From AV80 sp035536995 (GTDB lineage Bacteria; Verrucomicrobiota; Verrucomicrobiia; Chthoniobacterales; UBA10450), in contig DATLNB010000088.1 of assembly GCA_035536995.1 (NCBI GenBank), forward strand, positions 1 to 40,632: a DNA stretch of 40,632 nucleotides, in the 5' to 3' direction. The first letter of the stretch is position 1. The number at the start of each line of letters is the position of its first letter. The position numbers were made by a program, and so were the translations under genes. Below the pieces are notes generated by a model. It had not been told where the DNA came from. It saw only the letters and a program-made list of their open reading frames with translations, and searched no databases. Positions 1 through 9,155 of the stretch are shown piece after piece.

Positions 1-1709
1 GCAGCGAAGCGCGGGTCACCGCGGTATGGTTTCAGGAGTTCTTCCCAGGCGGTATTGATGACCCGCGGGTCGTGCTCGGTATACGCGCGTTCCAGCCATT
101 CGAAAACCTTGTCCGGTTCTTTTCGATACCCGTAAACGGCGGCGATCCGGAAGGGATTATCGCCGGCGTGGCGTTCGATCAATAGTCGAAGCGCTTCGTC
201 GGCGGCGGCCTGGTCCCCGCGGGCAACGTGGGCGAGCGCGATCCCGGTCAGCCGATAGTTCGATCCGGGTTCGAGCTGGGCCTCCTGAAGGGCCGCCTCG
301 GCCTTTCCCTGCAACAAATAATTCCGCGCAATCAGATAGTGAAGCTGGGCCGCGCTCGGTTGCAGCTCGAGGGCCTTCCGGGCCAGCTCCTCTGCTTCAC
401 CGTATCGTCCGAGCGTCGTCAAGTCCGCAACCAGATTGCCCTGCAGGATGACGTTCAGCGGATCCAGCAGGATCGCTTCCTGCCGGAGCGCCGCTGCTTC
501 TTCGCCGCGATTTTGGTAAGTCCGCAGGATGGCGAGCACGTTCTTGATCGTGGAATCGCGCGGCGACCGGGCCATCGCTTCGTGCAGGATCTTTTCCGCC
601 TGTGGCAGGTTCCAATCCAGGTTCATCGCGACGTAGGCGAGAGCGGACCGCGCGATCGCCGCGTCCGGGTTCAAGGCGAGAGCACGTTCGGCCGCCTTCC
701 GCGCTTCGGTGAATGCGGCCGCTCCTTGCGCGCCGCTGAAGAAACCGAGACGGCAATAGGACCAGGCGAGCGCGCCGTAAGCTTTCGTGTAATTGGGGTC
801 GAGCCGGATGGCTTCCTGATGAAATTCGATCGAACGCCGGGTGCTGTCCGGAGTGAATTGGGCAAAGTAAAATTCGCCCCGCATATAGGCGTTGTAGGCT
901 TCGAGACTCCGGTTGCTCGGCTCCGAAGTGTCCCGAATTTCTTCGCCGAGCAGAGTCACCCGCAACTGGTTCGCGACCGACTGCGCGATCTCTGTCTGGA
1001 GCGCGAAGATATCTCTCAACTCCCGGTCGTAGCTTTTCGACCAGCGTTGGGTTCCGTCGAGTGTGTTGACCAAAGCGACGCTGATCCGAACCCTCGCCCC
1101 GTCTGTCCGCACACTTCCCTCGAGCAGGTTCGCCACTCCCAACGCCTGGCCCACATCGCGTGAGTCCTGTCCTTTTCCTTTGAAGTGAAACGATGAATTG
1201 CGGCCGATTACCCGCAGCTCTTCGATCTGCCCGAGCCGGTTGATCAGTTCCTCGGAAAGGCCATCGGAAAAATACTCCTGATTTGGGTCGCCGCTCTGGT
1301 TCACCATCGGCAGGACGGCGATCGATTTTTCCTCGACCGGCGGCGGGCCCGCCTCGCGCTTTGGAGGGCGTGTCATCTGGAAGACGAGGAGGCCGGCCGC
1401 AACCATCGCGAGGAATGCCATGACGGCGGCAAACTTGCGCCGGCTCCAATACGGCAACCGTTCGTTAGGCGAAATCTCGCCCGTCCGTTTCAATCCCTGG
1501 GGCGTCATCTCGAAGGCCCAGGAAATGAGGAGCGCGACGACGAACCCGGTGGCAAGGATGATTACGAACACTTTCATCACCCAGCCCGGCGCGTCGAAAG
1601 TGGGGAACAGAATCGAGCCGGCCTGAATCAAGAGCCACCCGATGACGGCGTAGGCCACCGCGACCTTGTAAACGTTGCGCCGTTTCAGTTCGGCCAAAAA
1701 TTCGTTCAT
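1..1709 (-). CDS. Membrane-anchored TolB-like/TPR protein, copy 1 (3' end cut by window edge)
   Basis: 569 residues are visible and the C-terminus lies outside the window. The ATG at 1709 opens MNEFLAELKRRNVYKVAVAY. Hydrophobic segments lie near residues 14-36, 44-66 and 93-111. A TolB/FlgO-like domain starting KSIAVLPMVNQSGDP spans about 128-255, and TPR-type helical repeats fill the rest. This predicts an inner-membrane anchor with a soluble protein-interaction region; no enzymatic motif is seen. It begins 6 bp after the stop of copy 2, so the two are probably cotranscribed. Its N-terminal anchor closely matches copy 3, including the PNERLPYWSRRKF stretch. Its TolB-like domain (YFSDGLSEELINRLGQIEELRVIGRNS) differs from the one shared by copies 2-4, which suggests a mosaic origin. 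The exact role is unknown. Confidence 0.9.
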   Translation of the reverse strand, partial: MNEFLAELKRRNVYKVAVAYAVIGWLLIQAGSILFPTFDAPGWVMKVFVIILATGFVVALLISWAFEMTPQGLKRTGEISPNERLPYWSRRKFAAVMAFLAMVAAGLLVFQMTRPPKREAGPPPVEEKSIAVLPMVNQSGDPNQEYFSDGLSEELINRLGQIEELRVIGRNSSFHFKGKGQDSRDVGQALGVANLLEGSVRTDGARVRISVALVNTLDGTQRWSKSYDRELRDIFALQTEIAQSVANQLRVTLLGEEIRDTSEPSNRSLEAYNAYMRGEFYFAQFTPDSTRRSIEFHQEAIRLDPNYTKAYGALAWSYCRLGFFSGAQGAAAFTEARKAAERALALNPDAAIARSALAYVAMNLDWNLPQAEKILHEAMARSPRDSTIKNVLAILRTYQNRGEEAAALRQEAILLDPLNVILQGNLVADLTTLGRYGEAEELARKALELQPSAAQLHYLIARNYLLQGKAEAALQEAQLEPGSNYRLTGIALAHVARGDQAAADEALRLLIERHAGDNPFRIAAVYGYRKEPDKVFEWLERAYTEHDPRVINTAWEELLKPYRGDPRFA

Positions 1710-1715
1710 GGATTG

Positions 1716-3767
1716 CTAATCATAAATGGTCTTCGGCTCGGGCCCTTCCACAAGCGCCTTAAAACGCGGATGCTGACGTAGGGCATCAAACATTGGGTCG
1801 ATGCGAAGCAGGGCCTGCGTCAGCGGAAAGGCGCCATAAGGCGTGACCAGCAGCCGCTCGATTCGGTTGAGCGCCCGATCTGATTTGCCCAGCTGCGTCT
1901 CGATGCGGGCGAGGTTCTCTTCATTGACCGGTCCGGCGACTGGGTCTTCCGACGCCGGAAGCAGGGAAACGGCCCGTTCCGCTTCGCGCAACGCCGCCTC
2001 CTTGTTACCCAGCCCCGCTTCACACTGCGCCAGCCACGAAATGATGTTTGTGGTGCGCGGTTGCTGTTGATGCTGAATTTGCAATCGCGTCCTGGCCTCG
2101 CTGTAGGCTTGTCTCGTGCCCTCGGCATCGCCCGCGAGTGACCGCACCCAGCCCAGCGCCTGCCAATCGCCACCGCCTTCGCCGGGGTCGGTCGACTTAT
2201 TCTCCGCAATCTTCCGCTCCAAGAGCTGGATGGCTTCCGCGTACCGTCGTTCCAACGTGAATTGGCCGACGCGAACATCGACTGATTGCGCAGCAGCTGA
2301 GGCCGGTAGGCTGTCCAGAACGGCTCGTGCCTCCGCGAGCCTTCCGGTCGTTTGATACATCCAGGCTTTGTTCAGGAGAGCGCCTGTATCCGCGGGGGCG
2401 ATCGCCAGAACGCGGTCGATCATTTGCTCCGTAGCGGCGTAATCTCGGAGCATCGAAAAGGTCCACGCCCGATCGATCAGCAGATTGGCGTCACGCGGGT
2501 TCAGTTTGGCCGCTTCCTCGTACAACCGGAGGCTGTCTTTCCACCGGCTTTGCCTCCTCGCGATCTTGGCGAGCGCTTCGATCGCCTCGCTGCTGCTCGG
2601 GACGGCGCGTTGGAACTTTTCGAACAATTCCCGCGCACCGGCGTAATCCCTCTCCACGTGGTACCGATAATAGGCATTGGTGAGCAATGTTTCCGCCGCG
2701 TTGGGAGCCAGGGCGGTCGCGGTTTCCGCGGCGCTTCGGGCCAGTTCTTTGCGGGCCGGGCTGGTGTCGTACTGCAGAAAGTACAGGCTCGCGCTCGCTC
2801 GGGAAAGGGCGGCCCATGCCTGGGCGAACTGCGGATCCAGCCGAGCCGCTTCGGCAAAGGCTTCGGCGGTCTTCTTGCCAATCTCCGGGGTTTCGTCGGC
2901 AGTCGAATCTAGTTCGACCCCGCGCAAGTAAGCGTCGTAAGCAGCCAGGTTCGCGGTCGGTTTGTCGGCTACCGCGTTTTGCTCCTGGGTGCTCAGTTTT
3001 GCGCGGAGCGCTTTGGCGATGGCCGTGGCTACTTCGCTTTGGACCGCGAAGATGTCGGTGAGATTGCGGTCGTACAACTCGGCCCAGACATGATCGTCGG
3101 TCTGTGCTTCGACCAACTGGACGTTGATCCGCACGCGGTCGGCGATTTTCTGCACGCTCCCCTCGACGATGTGACCGACGCCGAGCTGACGCGCGATCTC
3201 GGACAATTTCTCCGGCTTCCCGCGATACGTCTGCGTCGACGAGCGCGAGATGACCTTCAGGTCCCCGATCTTGGCCAGGCGCGTAATGATTTCATCCTGG
3301 ATCCCATCGGCGAAATAGGCGTTCGCCTTGTCTTCGCTCAGGTTCTCGAAAGGAAGCACCGCCACGGCCCGCCGACCCGGCGATTGCGCTGTGCCTTTCA
3401 CCTGCGATACGGGAGCAGGCCGGAGGAAATGAAAACTCAAGAGCGAAGCCGCCACCGCACCTAGCCCAATCAAACTCCAGAAGACCGGCCGTCTCATGCC
3501 GGTTCGCGGTGCGCCCTCAGTCTTGGTGCCTGTTGTTAACTGGATCCCTTCAGGAGTCAGTTCAAAAGCCCAGGCCAGGATGAGCGCGACTGGAAACCCA
3601 AGAATCAGTAAGAGCACGACCAGCCGAGCCGCCCAATTGGGAATCTCGAACACCGGAAATAACTGCGTCGCGATTTGGATGAGCAGCCACGCGACTACGG
3701 CATAGGCGACCGCGACGCGGTAGACATTCCGCCGCTTCAGCTCGGCAAAGAAATCGGGCAGCTTCAT
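1716..3767 (-). CDS. Membrane-anchored TolB-like/TPR protein, copy 2
   Basis: 683 residues starting MKLPDFFAELKRRNVYRVAV. Three hydrophobic segments lie near residues 14-36, 43-66 and 95-112. A TolB-like domain follows (AVLPFENLSEDKANAYFADG, then ISRSSTQTYRGKPEKLSEIA and HIVEGSVQKIADRVRINVQL), with TPR-like helices from about residue 270 to the end. The ATG overlaps the stop of copy 3 in an ATGA junction, so translational coupling is likely. The anchor resembles that of copy 4 (FPVFEIPNW, LAWAFELTP) more than copies 1 and 3. Proteins of this architecture are plentiful in Verrucomicrobiota and Acidobacteriota, often fused to a cyclase or DNA-binding domain, but neither is present here. A scaffold or regulatory role is inference. 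Confidence 0.92.
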   Translation of the reverse strand: MKLPDFFAELKRRNVYRVAVAYAVVAWLLIQIATQLFPVFEIPNWAARLVVLLLILGFPVALILAWAFELTPEGIQLTTGTKTEGAPRTGMRRPVFWSLIGLGAVAASLLSFHFLRPAPVSQVKGTAQSPGRRAVAVLPFENLSEDKANAYFADGIQDEIITRLAKIGDLKVISRSSTQTYRGKPEKLSEIARQLGVGHIVEGSVQKIADRVRINVQLVEAQTDDHVWAELYDRNLTDIFAVQSEVATAIAKALRAKLSTQEQNAVADKPTANLAAYDAYLRGVELDSTADETPEIGKKTAEAFAEAARLDPQFAQAWAALSRASASLYFLQYDTSPARKELARSAAETATALAPNAAETLLTNAYYRYHVERDYAGARELFEKFQRAVPSSSEAIEALAKIARRQSRWKDSLRLYEEAAKLNPRDANLLIDRAWTFSMLRDYAATEQMIDRVLAIAPADTGALLNKAWMYQTTGRLAEARAVLDSLPASAAAQSVDVRVGQFTLERRYAEAIQLLERKIAENKSTDPGEGGGDWQALGWVRSLAGDAEGTRQAYSEARTRLQIQHQQQPRTTNIISWLAQCEAGLGNKEAALREAERAVSLLPASEDPVAGPVNEENLARIETQLGKSDRALNRIERLLVTPYGAFPLTQALLRIDPMFDALRQHPRFKALVEGPEPKTIYD

Positions 3768-5794
3768 TGCTGCGCGCCTGCCAGTTCCTGGAAGCGCGGG
3801 TCGTTCCGAAGCGGATCCCAGCGCGGATCGAGTCGAAGCAGCGCGGGGGTGAGGGAATCTTCACCTGGTTTTAGCAGGAGCTGTTTGATGCTCGCGAGGG
3901 CCGTGTCGGTCTGGCCCACTTGAACGCGCGCCGCGGCGATCGTCGTCTCGAGAATTGGACCGATTAGAACATCGCTCGAAATTTCATCCTGCATGAGCGC
4001 AGCTTCGCGCTCGACCCCTTCCTTATCTCCGAGAAGCGCAAAAACCGGAAGGAGGCTGTTCCCGATCCGTTCGCTGCTATCCCCTTTGGCGCGGAGGGAG
4101 AGAAGTTCGTCTCGCGCTCGGGACAGTTCTGCCTGCGCGACAGTCCCGTTGCCGGCCAGGGTTTCGGCGATCCCGAGCTGCCCGCGGTAATGAGAAGCGA
4201 GGCGTGGCGGCATTTCCGCCCCAAGCAATTCACGCATCATCCTGACGGCCTCCATGGGCTTCCGGGTAAAAAGATAGTGATTAAACCGCGCGTTAATGAG
4301 CAGCGGCTGGCCGCTATCGAGCGGGAGCCGTTCGAGGAATGTGCCAGCCACTTCCAGATTTCCCTGCGCGGTCGCAGCTTCCACTTTTTGGACTAGCAAC
4401 GACGGATTCTCCGGCTCGACCTGGCGGGCACGGTCGAGCAGCGCATCCGTTTCCGCGAACCGGCGCAGGGCACGGTAGGTGATGGCGGTTTCGGAAAGGA
4501 GGATTGGATTCCGCGGATCGAGCTCAATCGCTTCCTCGTGAAGCCGGAGTGCCTCCTCCCATTTTCCCTGCCTGCGTTTTACATAAGCCGAGAACTCACT
4601 CGCGCGACTGCGATTGGCCGATTGGGCGCGGGACTTTTGGAACGACACGAGGGCATCGTCGAAAGTCCGCAGGACGCGATAACGATACATTCCCTCGGCG
4701 AAATGGACGTCGCCGTTGTCAGGCTCAAGACGTTGGGCCTTTTCCAGCGCTTCTTTCGCCTGGGCGGCTCGCTGCGGCGTGCGTTCAAACTCAGCATAAG
4801 CAAAGGTGTGCGCGACGGAAAGGAGGGCCCAGGCCACGACAAATTTCGGATCCAATTCTACCGCCCGGAGGAGGTGTGCGCGCCCCCCATCGAGATCCTG
4901 AGGAGCAGAGGTGAGCTTGTTCCAAAGCGCCAGCCCGCGCAGATACTCCTCGTAAGCGGCCGGGTTTTCGGTCGGCCGGGCCGTCACTGCGTGTTGCTCC
5001 TGCGGAGTAAGTCTGGCCCGTAGCGAGCGCGCGATGTTTTCCGCGATGTCGCTTTCGACGGCAAAAATGTCGGTCAGCTTCCGGTCGTAGGTCTCGGCCC
5101 AAAGGTGCGCGTCCGTCGCGGCCAGGATCAATTGGACCGTGACGCGGACCTGGTCCGCCGTTTTCTGAACGCTTCCCTCAAGGATGTGGGCGACGCCGAG
5201 CTCTTTCGCGATCGCCGGCAAATTTCCAGGCGAGGCTTTGTAACGAGCCGTGGAAGTGCGCGAGATGACCTTCAAGTCCTCGATCTTTGCCAGCCTGGTC
5301 AGGATTTCATCCTGGATCCCATTCGCGAAATAAGCGTTATCCGGATCGCGGCTCAGGTTTTCGAAAGGAAGGACGGCGATGCTCTTTTCGGATATCCCTG
5401 CGGATGGAGACCGGCTCGCTGAGGGCTCCGGGGAATGGAGGTTCGCTCGATAGAGCTGGAACAAATAGAGCGCACCGGCGGCGAGGGCGATGCTGACCAT
5501 CACCGCCGCAAACTTGCGCCGGCTCCAGTAGGGCAACCGTTCGTTAGGCAAAACCGCCTCGGTCCGTTTCATTCCCTGCGGCGTCATCTCGAAGGCCCAG
5601 GCAATGATCAATGCGATCACGAAGCCCGCTGCGATCAGCGTCACCAACACCTTCATGACCCAGCTCGGCGCTTCGAAGGTCGGGAAAAGAATCGAACCCG
5701 CCTGGATCAGCAGCCACGCGATGACCGCGTAAGCGACCGCGACTTTGTAAACGTTGCGTCGTTTCAGCTCGGCGAGGAAGTCCTTCGGGATCAT
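3764..5794 (-). CDS. Membrane-anchored TolB-like/TPR protein, copy 3
   Basis: 676 residues if started at the ATG at 5794 (MIPKDFLAELKRRN). The open frame extends to 5845, but all paralogues begin a few residues before FAELKRRN, so the internal ATG is chosen. The layout is anchor segments at about residues 15-37, 45-67 and 93-111, a TolB-like domain (KSIAVLPFENLSRDPDNAYF, then ISRTSTARYK), and TPR helices to the C-terminus. The gene ends in a 4-bp ATGA overlap with copy 2. No strong Shine-Dalgarno is visible. The N-terminal 90 residues are nearly those of copy 1, while the TolB-like domain is of the type in copies 2 and 4. Function is unknown; it is probably a protein-interaction scaffold at the inner membrane. 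Confidence 0.9.
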   Translation of the reverse strand: MIPKDFLAELKRRNVYKVAVAYAVIAWLLIQAGSILFPTFEAPSWVMKVLVTLIAAGFVIALIIAWAFEMTPQGMKRTEAVLPNERLPYWSRRKFAAVMVSIALAAGALYLFQLYRANLHSPEPSASRSPSAGISEKSIAVLPFENLSRDPDNAYFANGIQDEILTRLAKIEDLKVISRTSTARYKASPGNLPAIAKELGVAHILEGSVQKTADQVRVTVQLILAATDAHLWAETYDRKLTDIFAVESDIAENIARSLRARLTPQEQHAVTARPTENPAAYEEYLRGLALWNKLTSAPQDLDGGRAHLLRAVELDPKFVVAWALLSVAHTFAYAEFERTPQRAAQAKEALEKAQRLEPDNGDVHFAEGMYRYRVLRTFDDALVSFQKSRAQSANRSRASEFSAYVKRRQGKWEEALRLHEEAIELDPRNPILLSETAITYRALRRFAETDALLDRARQVEPENPSLLVQKVEAATAQGNLEVAGTFLERLPLDSGQPLLINARFNHYLFTRKPMEAVRMMRELLGAEMPPRLASHYRGQLGIAETLAGNGTVAQAELSRARDELLSLRAKGDSSERIGNSLLPVFALLGDKEGVEREAALMQDEISSDVLIGPILETTIAAARVQVGQTDTALASIKQLLLKPGEDSLTPALLRLDPRWDPLRNDPRFQELAGAQQ

Positions 5795-5923
5795 GATGCG
5801 GCGCCCGGTCAGCCGGATGAGGTTAGGAGGTATCGGAACTGCCACGGTTTAGCAATTCGCATCCAACCGCGTGTTGACGGTCCGCGGAGAGGGAGTTCCT
5901 TTGAACCAGTCACTACTACTCTT

Positions 5924-6109
5924 GTGAAACTCTGTTGCCAGCTGATCTGCCTGCTCGCTCTCGCAGTGATGGATGTCTCCTGCCGAAAACCCGACCAGCC
6001 CCAGACCGGCTCCGATGACGCGAAACTTCGCCCGGAAGTAGCGGTGGCGAGCCAGGGCGCCAGCCCGACACCGGGTGTGCAAGACGCCGTGCGGTCCTCG
6101 CCACACTGA
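5924..6109 (+). CDS. Possible small secreted protein between TolB/TPR copies 3 and 4
   Basis: This is a candidate 61-residue protein opening with GTG at 5924. The start reads VKLCCQLICLLALAVMDVSC, followed by a polar, proline-rich tail (RKPDQPQTGSDDAKLRPE). A short basic start, a hydrophobic run and a cysteine resemble a lipoprotein signal. However, the residue at -3 of the cysteine is Asp, which is a poor lipobox. It lies antisense in the 319-bp gap between two minus-strand genes, exactly where a promoter for copy 3 would be expected. There is no clear Shine-Dalgarno. It may be a real small exported protein or chance coding. Otherwise the gap shows no recognisable signal apart from these codons. 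Confidence 0.3.
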   Translation: MKLCCQLICLLALAVMDVSCRKPDQPQTGSDDAKLRPEVAVASQGASPTPGVQDAVRSSPH

Positions 6110-6113
6110 CGAG

Positions 6114-8126
6114 CTATTTCGGCGTGAGTGAAGCGAGAAGTTGCTCGAAGCGCGGGTCGTTGCGCAACGGGTCGAACTCTGGATGGAGTCGCAAGGTTGC
6201 GGGAGTTATGGGCGGACGGCCGCCGGGCAACTTAAGAAGCCGTTCCAAAGCAGGAATCGCTCGCTCGGCGTCACCAAACCGGGTGTAGACCAGGGCGCGC
6301 GTCACTTCGGCGGCGCGTCCAGCCAGTGCATCCCTGGAGGTCGGCATGAGCCGGACTGCTTCCTCCGCGTGCCGGAGCGCGCTCTCCTGGTCGCCGAGTC
6401 CCGCGCAAACCAGGGCGAGAGTGTCGAGGACATCGAGATTCTGCGGCTGGCTCTTCAACAGCTCCTCGAGCTCGGAGCGGGCGGTCCTGTAGCCGGCGGC
6501 GGCGGCCGGAGCATCGCCCCTGAGCCGTTCGAGATCGGCCAGCCAAAGACGATATTCATTTCGCTGCGGCACGGCGGTGGCCTGCGCGACCGCTTTTTGC
6601 AAAGCGGGGATGGCGTCGTCATAATGCCGCCGGAGCAAGGCTTGGTCGTAGATCCGCGCCATCACTCCGGAATTGTCTGGATTTGGAACGACCGATTTGA
6701 GGAGCGCTTCAGCTTTGTCGAGCTCGCCCATGGCTTGGTAAACACCCGCTTTGCGCGCCAGCAACGTTGTGTCGTTAGGCCAGATCTTCAGCGCCTCATC
6801 GTAAAGGCGCAGCGCCTCCGCGTAATTCCGGTTAAACTCCCAGCCGGCCGCGACCTGCATCCGAAGAAAGCGATCTCGCGGATTGAGCGACACTGCCTGG
6901 CTTAAATAGGCGTCCGCTTCGGCCCAGAACCCCTGGCGCCGGGTGATGTAAGCCAGCACCTCCAGGACGTCGGCGTTGTTCGGCATTTCCGGCCGGAGCC
7001 GCTCGAACCGATCACGGGCGCCGTCATAATCGTGCAAGACCCAGTATTGATAGAAGGCCTGCGCCAGTTGGGACTCAGCCAGGTCCGGTTGCAGGCGCAG
7101 CGCTGCAGCCAGGGCTTGTTCCGCCTTTTGCTGACGCGATTCGGTCGCGTCGATGTTGTTGAAGAAGACGCGTGAATGAATCCGCGCCAGCATGCCCCAC
7201 GCAGCGGCAAAATTCGGATCGAGCCGCACAGCTTCCTCGAGAGCGTGGACGGCTTTCCCGGCACTCGCGGGTGAGGTGCCTTCGCGGTTGAAGGCAATGG
7301 CCCGGAGGTACGCATCATAGGCCTCCGCGTTCTCGGTCAATCTCAGGGCGATAACCTGTTTTTCAGCCCCGGTCAGCTTTGCCTTGAGCGCCTCCGCGAT
7401 GGTGTTCGCGATCTCGCTTTGGATCGCGAACACATCCGTCAACTTCCGGTCGTAAATCTCCGCCCAGACATGCGCGTCATCTTCGGTCCGGATCAACTGG
7501 ACATTGAGCCGCACCGACTGCCCCGATTTCTGGACGCTCCCTTCGAGAATGTGCGATACGCCCAGCTGCCGGCCAACGTCTCGCAGGTTTTCCGGTGCGC
7601 TTTTGTACTGCTGCGTGGAAGTGCGAGAGATCACCTTCAGGTCGGCGATTTTGGCCAGCCGGGTCAGGATCTCATCCTGGACGCCATCCGCGAAGTAGGC
7701 GTTCTCCTTTTCAGGACTCCGATTCTCGAAAGGCAGGACGGCGATTGATTTGTCGTTTCTACCGCCGGCCGATTTCGTGCGGAAGAACTGGAACGCGGCG
7801 AGCCCTGCGATGGCGATTCCCGCCACCGCGATCACCATTGTATATTTCCGTCCCCGCTTTTGCACGGCCACCGATGGCGGGACGGAATCCGGGGTTCGCT
7901 GGATTCCAGTCGGCGTCAATTCGAATGCCCAGGCCAGGATCAGCGCGATCGGGAAAGTGAGGAAGACCAGCACGATGACCAGCCGAGTGCCCCACTCGGG
8001 GATTTGGAGAAACGGAAACGTGGCGGCGGCAACCTGGATCAGGAGCCAGCCGACCAATGCATAGGCAACAGCAACCTTGTAAACATTGCGCCGCTTCAGC
8101 TCGGCGAAAAAGTTCCCAGGGTCCAT
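6114..8126 (-). CDS. Membrane-anchored TolB-like/TPR protein, copy 4 (first of the array)
   Basis: 670 residues starting MDPGNFFAELKRRNVYKVAV. Hydrophobic segments lie near residues 15-37, 44-66 and 96-112. The TolB-like domain has AVLPFENRSPEKENAYFADG and HILEGSVQKSGQSVRLNVQL. TPR helices run from about residue 265 onward. The anchor is of the copy 2 type (LAWAFELTPTGI). It lies 33 bp downstream of the metallo-beta-lactamase-fold gene on the same strand, so it may share that transcript. It is separated by 319 bp from copy 3, so copies 3-2-1 may form their own operon. No enzymatic residues are apparent. Confidence 0.92.
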   Translation of the reverse strand: MDPGNFFAELKRRNVYKVAVAYALVGWLLIQVAAATFPFLQIPEWGTRLVIVLVFLTFPIALILAWAFELTPTGIQRTPDSVPPSVAVQKRGRKYTMVIAVAGIAIAGLAAFQFFRTKSAGGRNDKSIAVLPFENRSPEKENAYFADGVQDEILTRLAKIADLKVISRTSTQQYKSAPENLRDVGRQLGVSHILEGSVQKSGQSVRLNVQLIRTEDDAHVWAEIYDRKLTDVFAIQSEIANTIAEALKAKLTGAEKQVIALRLTENAEAYDAYLRAIAFNREGTSPASAGKAVHALEEAVRLDPNFAAAWGMLARIHSRVFFNNIDATESRQQKAEQALAAALRLQPDLAESQLAQAFYQYWVLHDYDGARDRFERLRPEMPNNADVLEVLAYITRRQGFWAEADAYLSQAVSLNPRDRFLRMQVAAGWEFNRNYAEALRLYDEALKIWPNDTTLLARKAGVYQAMGELDKAEALLKSVVPNPDNSGVMARIYDQALLRRHYDDAIPALQKAVAQATAVPQRNEYRLWLADLERLRGDAPAAAAGYRTARSELEELLKSQPQNLDVLDTLALVCAGLGDQESALRHAEEAVRLMPTSRDALAGRAAEVTRALVYTRFGDAERAIPALERLLKLPGGRPPITPATLRLHPEFDPLRNDPRFEQLLASLTPK

Positions 8127-8159
8127 GTAACGAAGGCGAATCAGCGTCGCCTTTGGCCC

Positions 8160-9089
8160 TCAGGAGCTAGCGGAACTACGGTCGTTAGGCAATCCAACTT
8201 CCTCCGGATGATGCTTTCGCCAGTAGCGGGTTGTGGCGGAAACCGCCATGAAGCTCGGATCAGCCTGCTCGTAGTCGGTAAGTTCGTCCGGACTCGCCCC
8301 GGCGGTTCGCAGCTCGTCTGTAACGAACTTCGAAAATTGCGGAACGAGGGCCGCGTCTGTTTCGCCCGCGCGAAGGCGGTCGCGAAACCATTGCGACCAC
8401 CGGACGATCCTCTTCTCCAGCAGATCAAAGTGCTGCGAAATATCTTCATTCACCGCGCCAAAATGCGGGAGGTAAAGCTTCGTCGGATTCAAGCGGCGCA
8501 GAGTCTCGATGGAACTCCGCCACGCTTCGATATCCAGTTCGGGTGGAACCAAGGGCGGAATCGGGGGGCCGCCACCCATTCGAACGCCGGCAACATCTCC
8601 GCCGAAAAGCGAATCGTTCCATTGATAAACGTGGTGATGACTGGCGTGGCCCGGCGTTGCAATTGCCAGAATTTCGAAAGGAGCAACGCGAACCACGTCA
8701 TTGTTCTCCAAAACACGCACGCGCTCCGGATCGATCGCCGCGAATTTTCCCCAGAGCCGTTCCATCTCGTCCCCGTAAAGACGAGTCGCGGACGCGACAA
8801 GTTTCGACGGATCGATCAGATGAGCCGCGCCCCGGGGATGGACGTAGATAGTCGCCCCGAGCTCCGCGAATCGCCAGGCCGCGCCGGCATGATCGAAGTG
8901 GATGTGGCTCAGGAAAACGTGCCCGATCTGTCGAGGCTCAGCCCCAAGTTTTCGTAATTCCGTGGCTACTGTATCGAAAGTGGATTCCGGTCCGGTGTCG
9001 AAGAGGACAAGACCTTCGTCGGTTTCCAGCGCGGTCACGGCAATAATGCCGGGCCGGCCGAGGTGCTGCGTGTCGAGAATGTGAATCAC
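8160..9089 (-). CDS. MBL-fold metallo-hydrolase
   Basis: 309 residues with a complete metallo-beta-lactamase metal centre. HxHxDH is at residues 62-67 (SHIHFDHAGA). A further His is at about 147 (TPGHASHH), Asp at about 164 (FGGDVAG) and a terminal His at about 208 (LPHFGA). The fold hydrolyses thioesters, lactones or phosphoesters using a two-metal site. The substrate here is not evident; the family level resembles glyoxalase II-like and lactonase-like hydrolases. There is no signal peptide, so it is probably cytoplasmic. It is followed 33 bp later by TolB/TPR copy 4 and preceded by a 66-bp gap after the secreted protein gene. The last codons overlap a copy of the recurrent 9-mer TCGTTAGGC (8182-8190). 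Confidence 0.9.
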   Translation of the reverse strand: MIHILDTQHLGRPGIIAVTALETDEGLVLFDTGPESTFDTVATELRKLGAEPRQIGHVFLSHIHFDHAGAAWRFAELGATIYVHPRGAAHLIDPSKLVASATRLYGDEMERLWGKFAAIDPERVRVLENNDVVRVAPFEILAIATPGHASHHHVYQWNDSLFGGDVAGVRMGGGPPIPPLVPPELDIEAWRSSIETLRRLNPTKLYLPHFGAVNEDISQHFDLLEKRIVRWSQWFRDRLRAGETDAALVPQFSKFVTDELRTAGASPDELTDYEQADPSFMAVSATTRYWRKHHPEEVGLPNDRSSASS

Positions 9090-9155
9090 AGCTGACTGTT
9101 CTGCGAGTTCTTGTCGATGGAGAGGCGTTGCATACGCTTGGGCTTCGCTGTCGCG

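Noticed and set aside
397..1449. 350-residue minus-strand open frame
   Set aside because: It overlaps the TolB/TPR copy 1 frame throughout, is Arg/Pro/Gly-rich without any recognisable motif, and is a frame shadow of GC-rich coding DNA.
5435..6109. 224-residue plus-strand open frame
   Set aside because: Most of it is antisense to TolB/TPR copy 3. Only the last 61 codons lie in intergenic DNA and were listed as a weak separate candidate.
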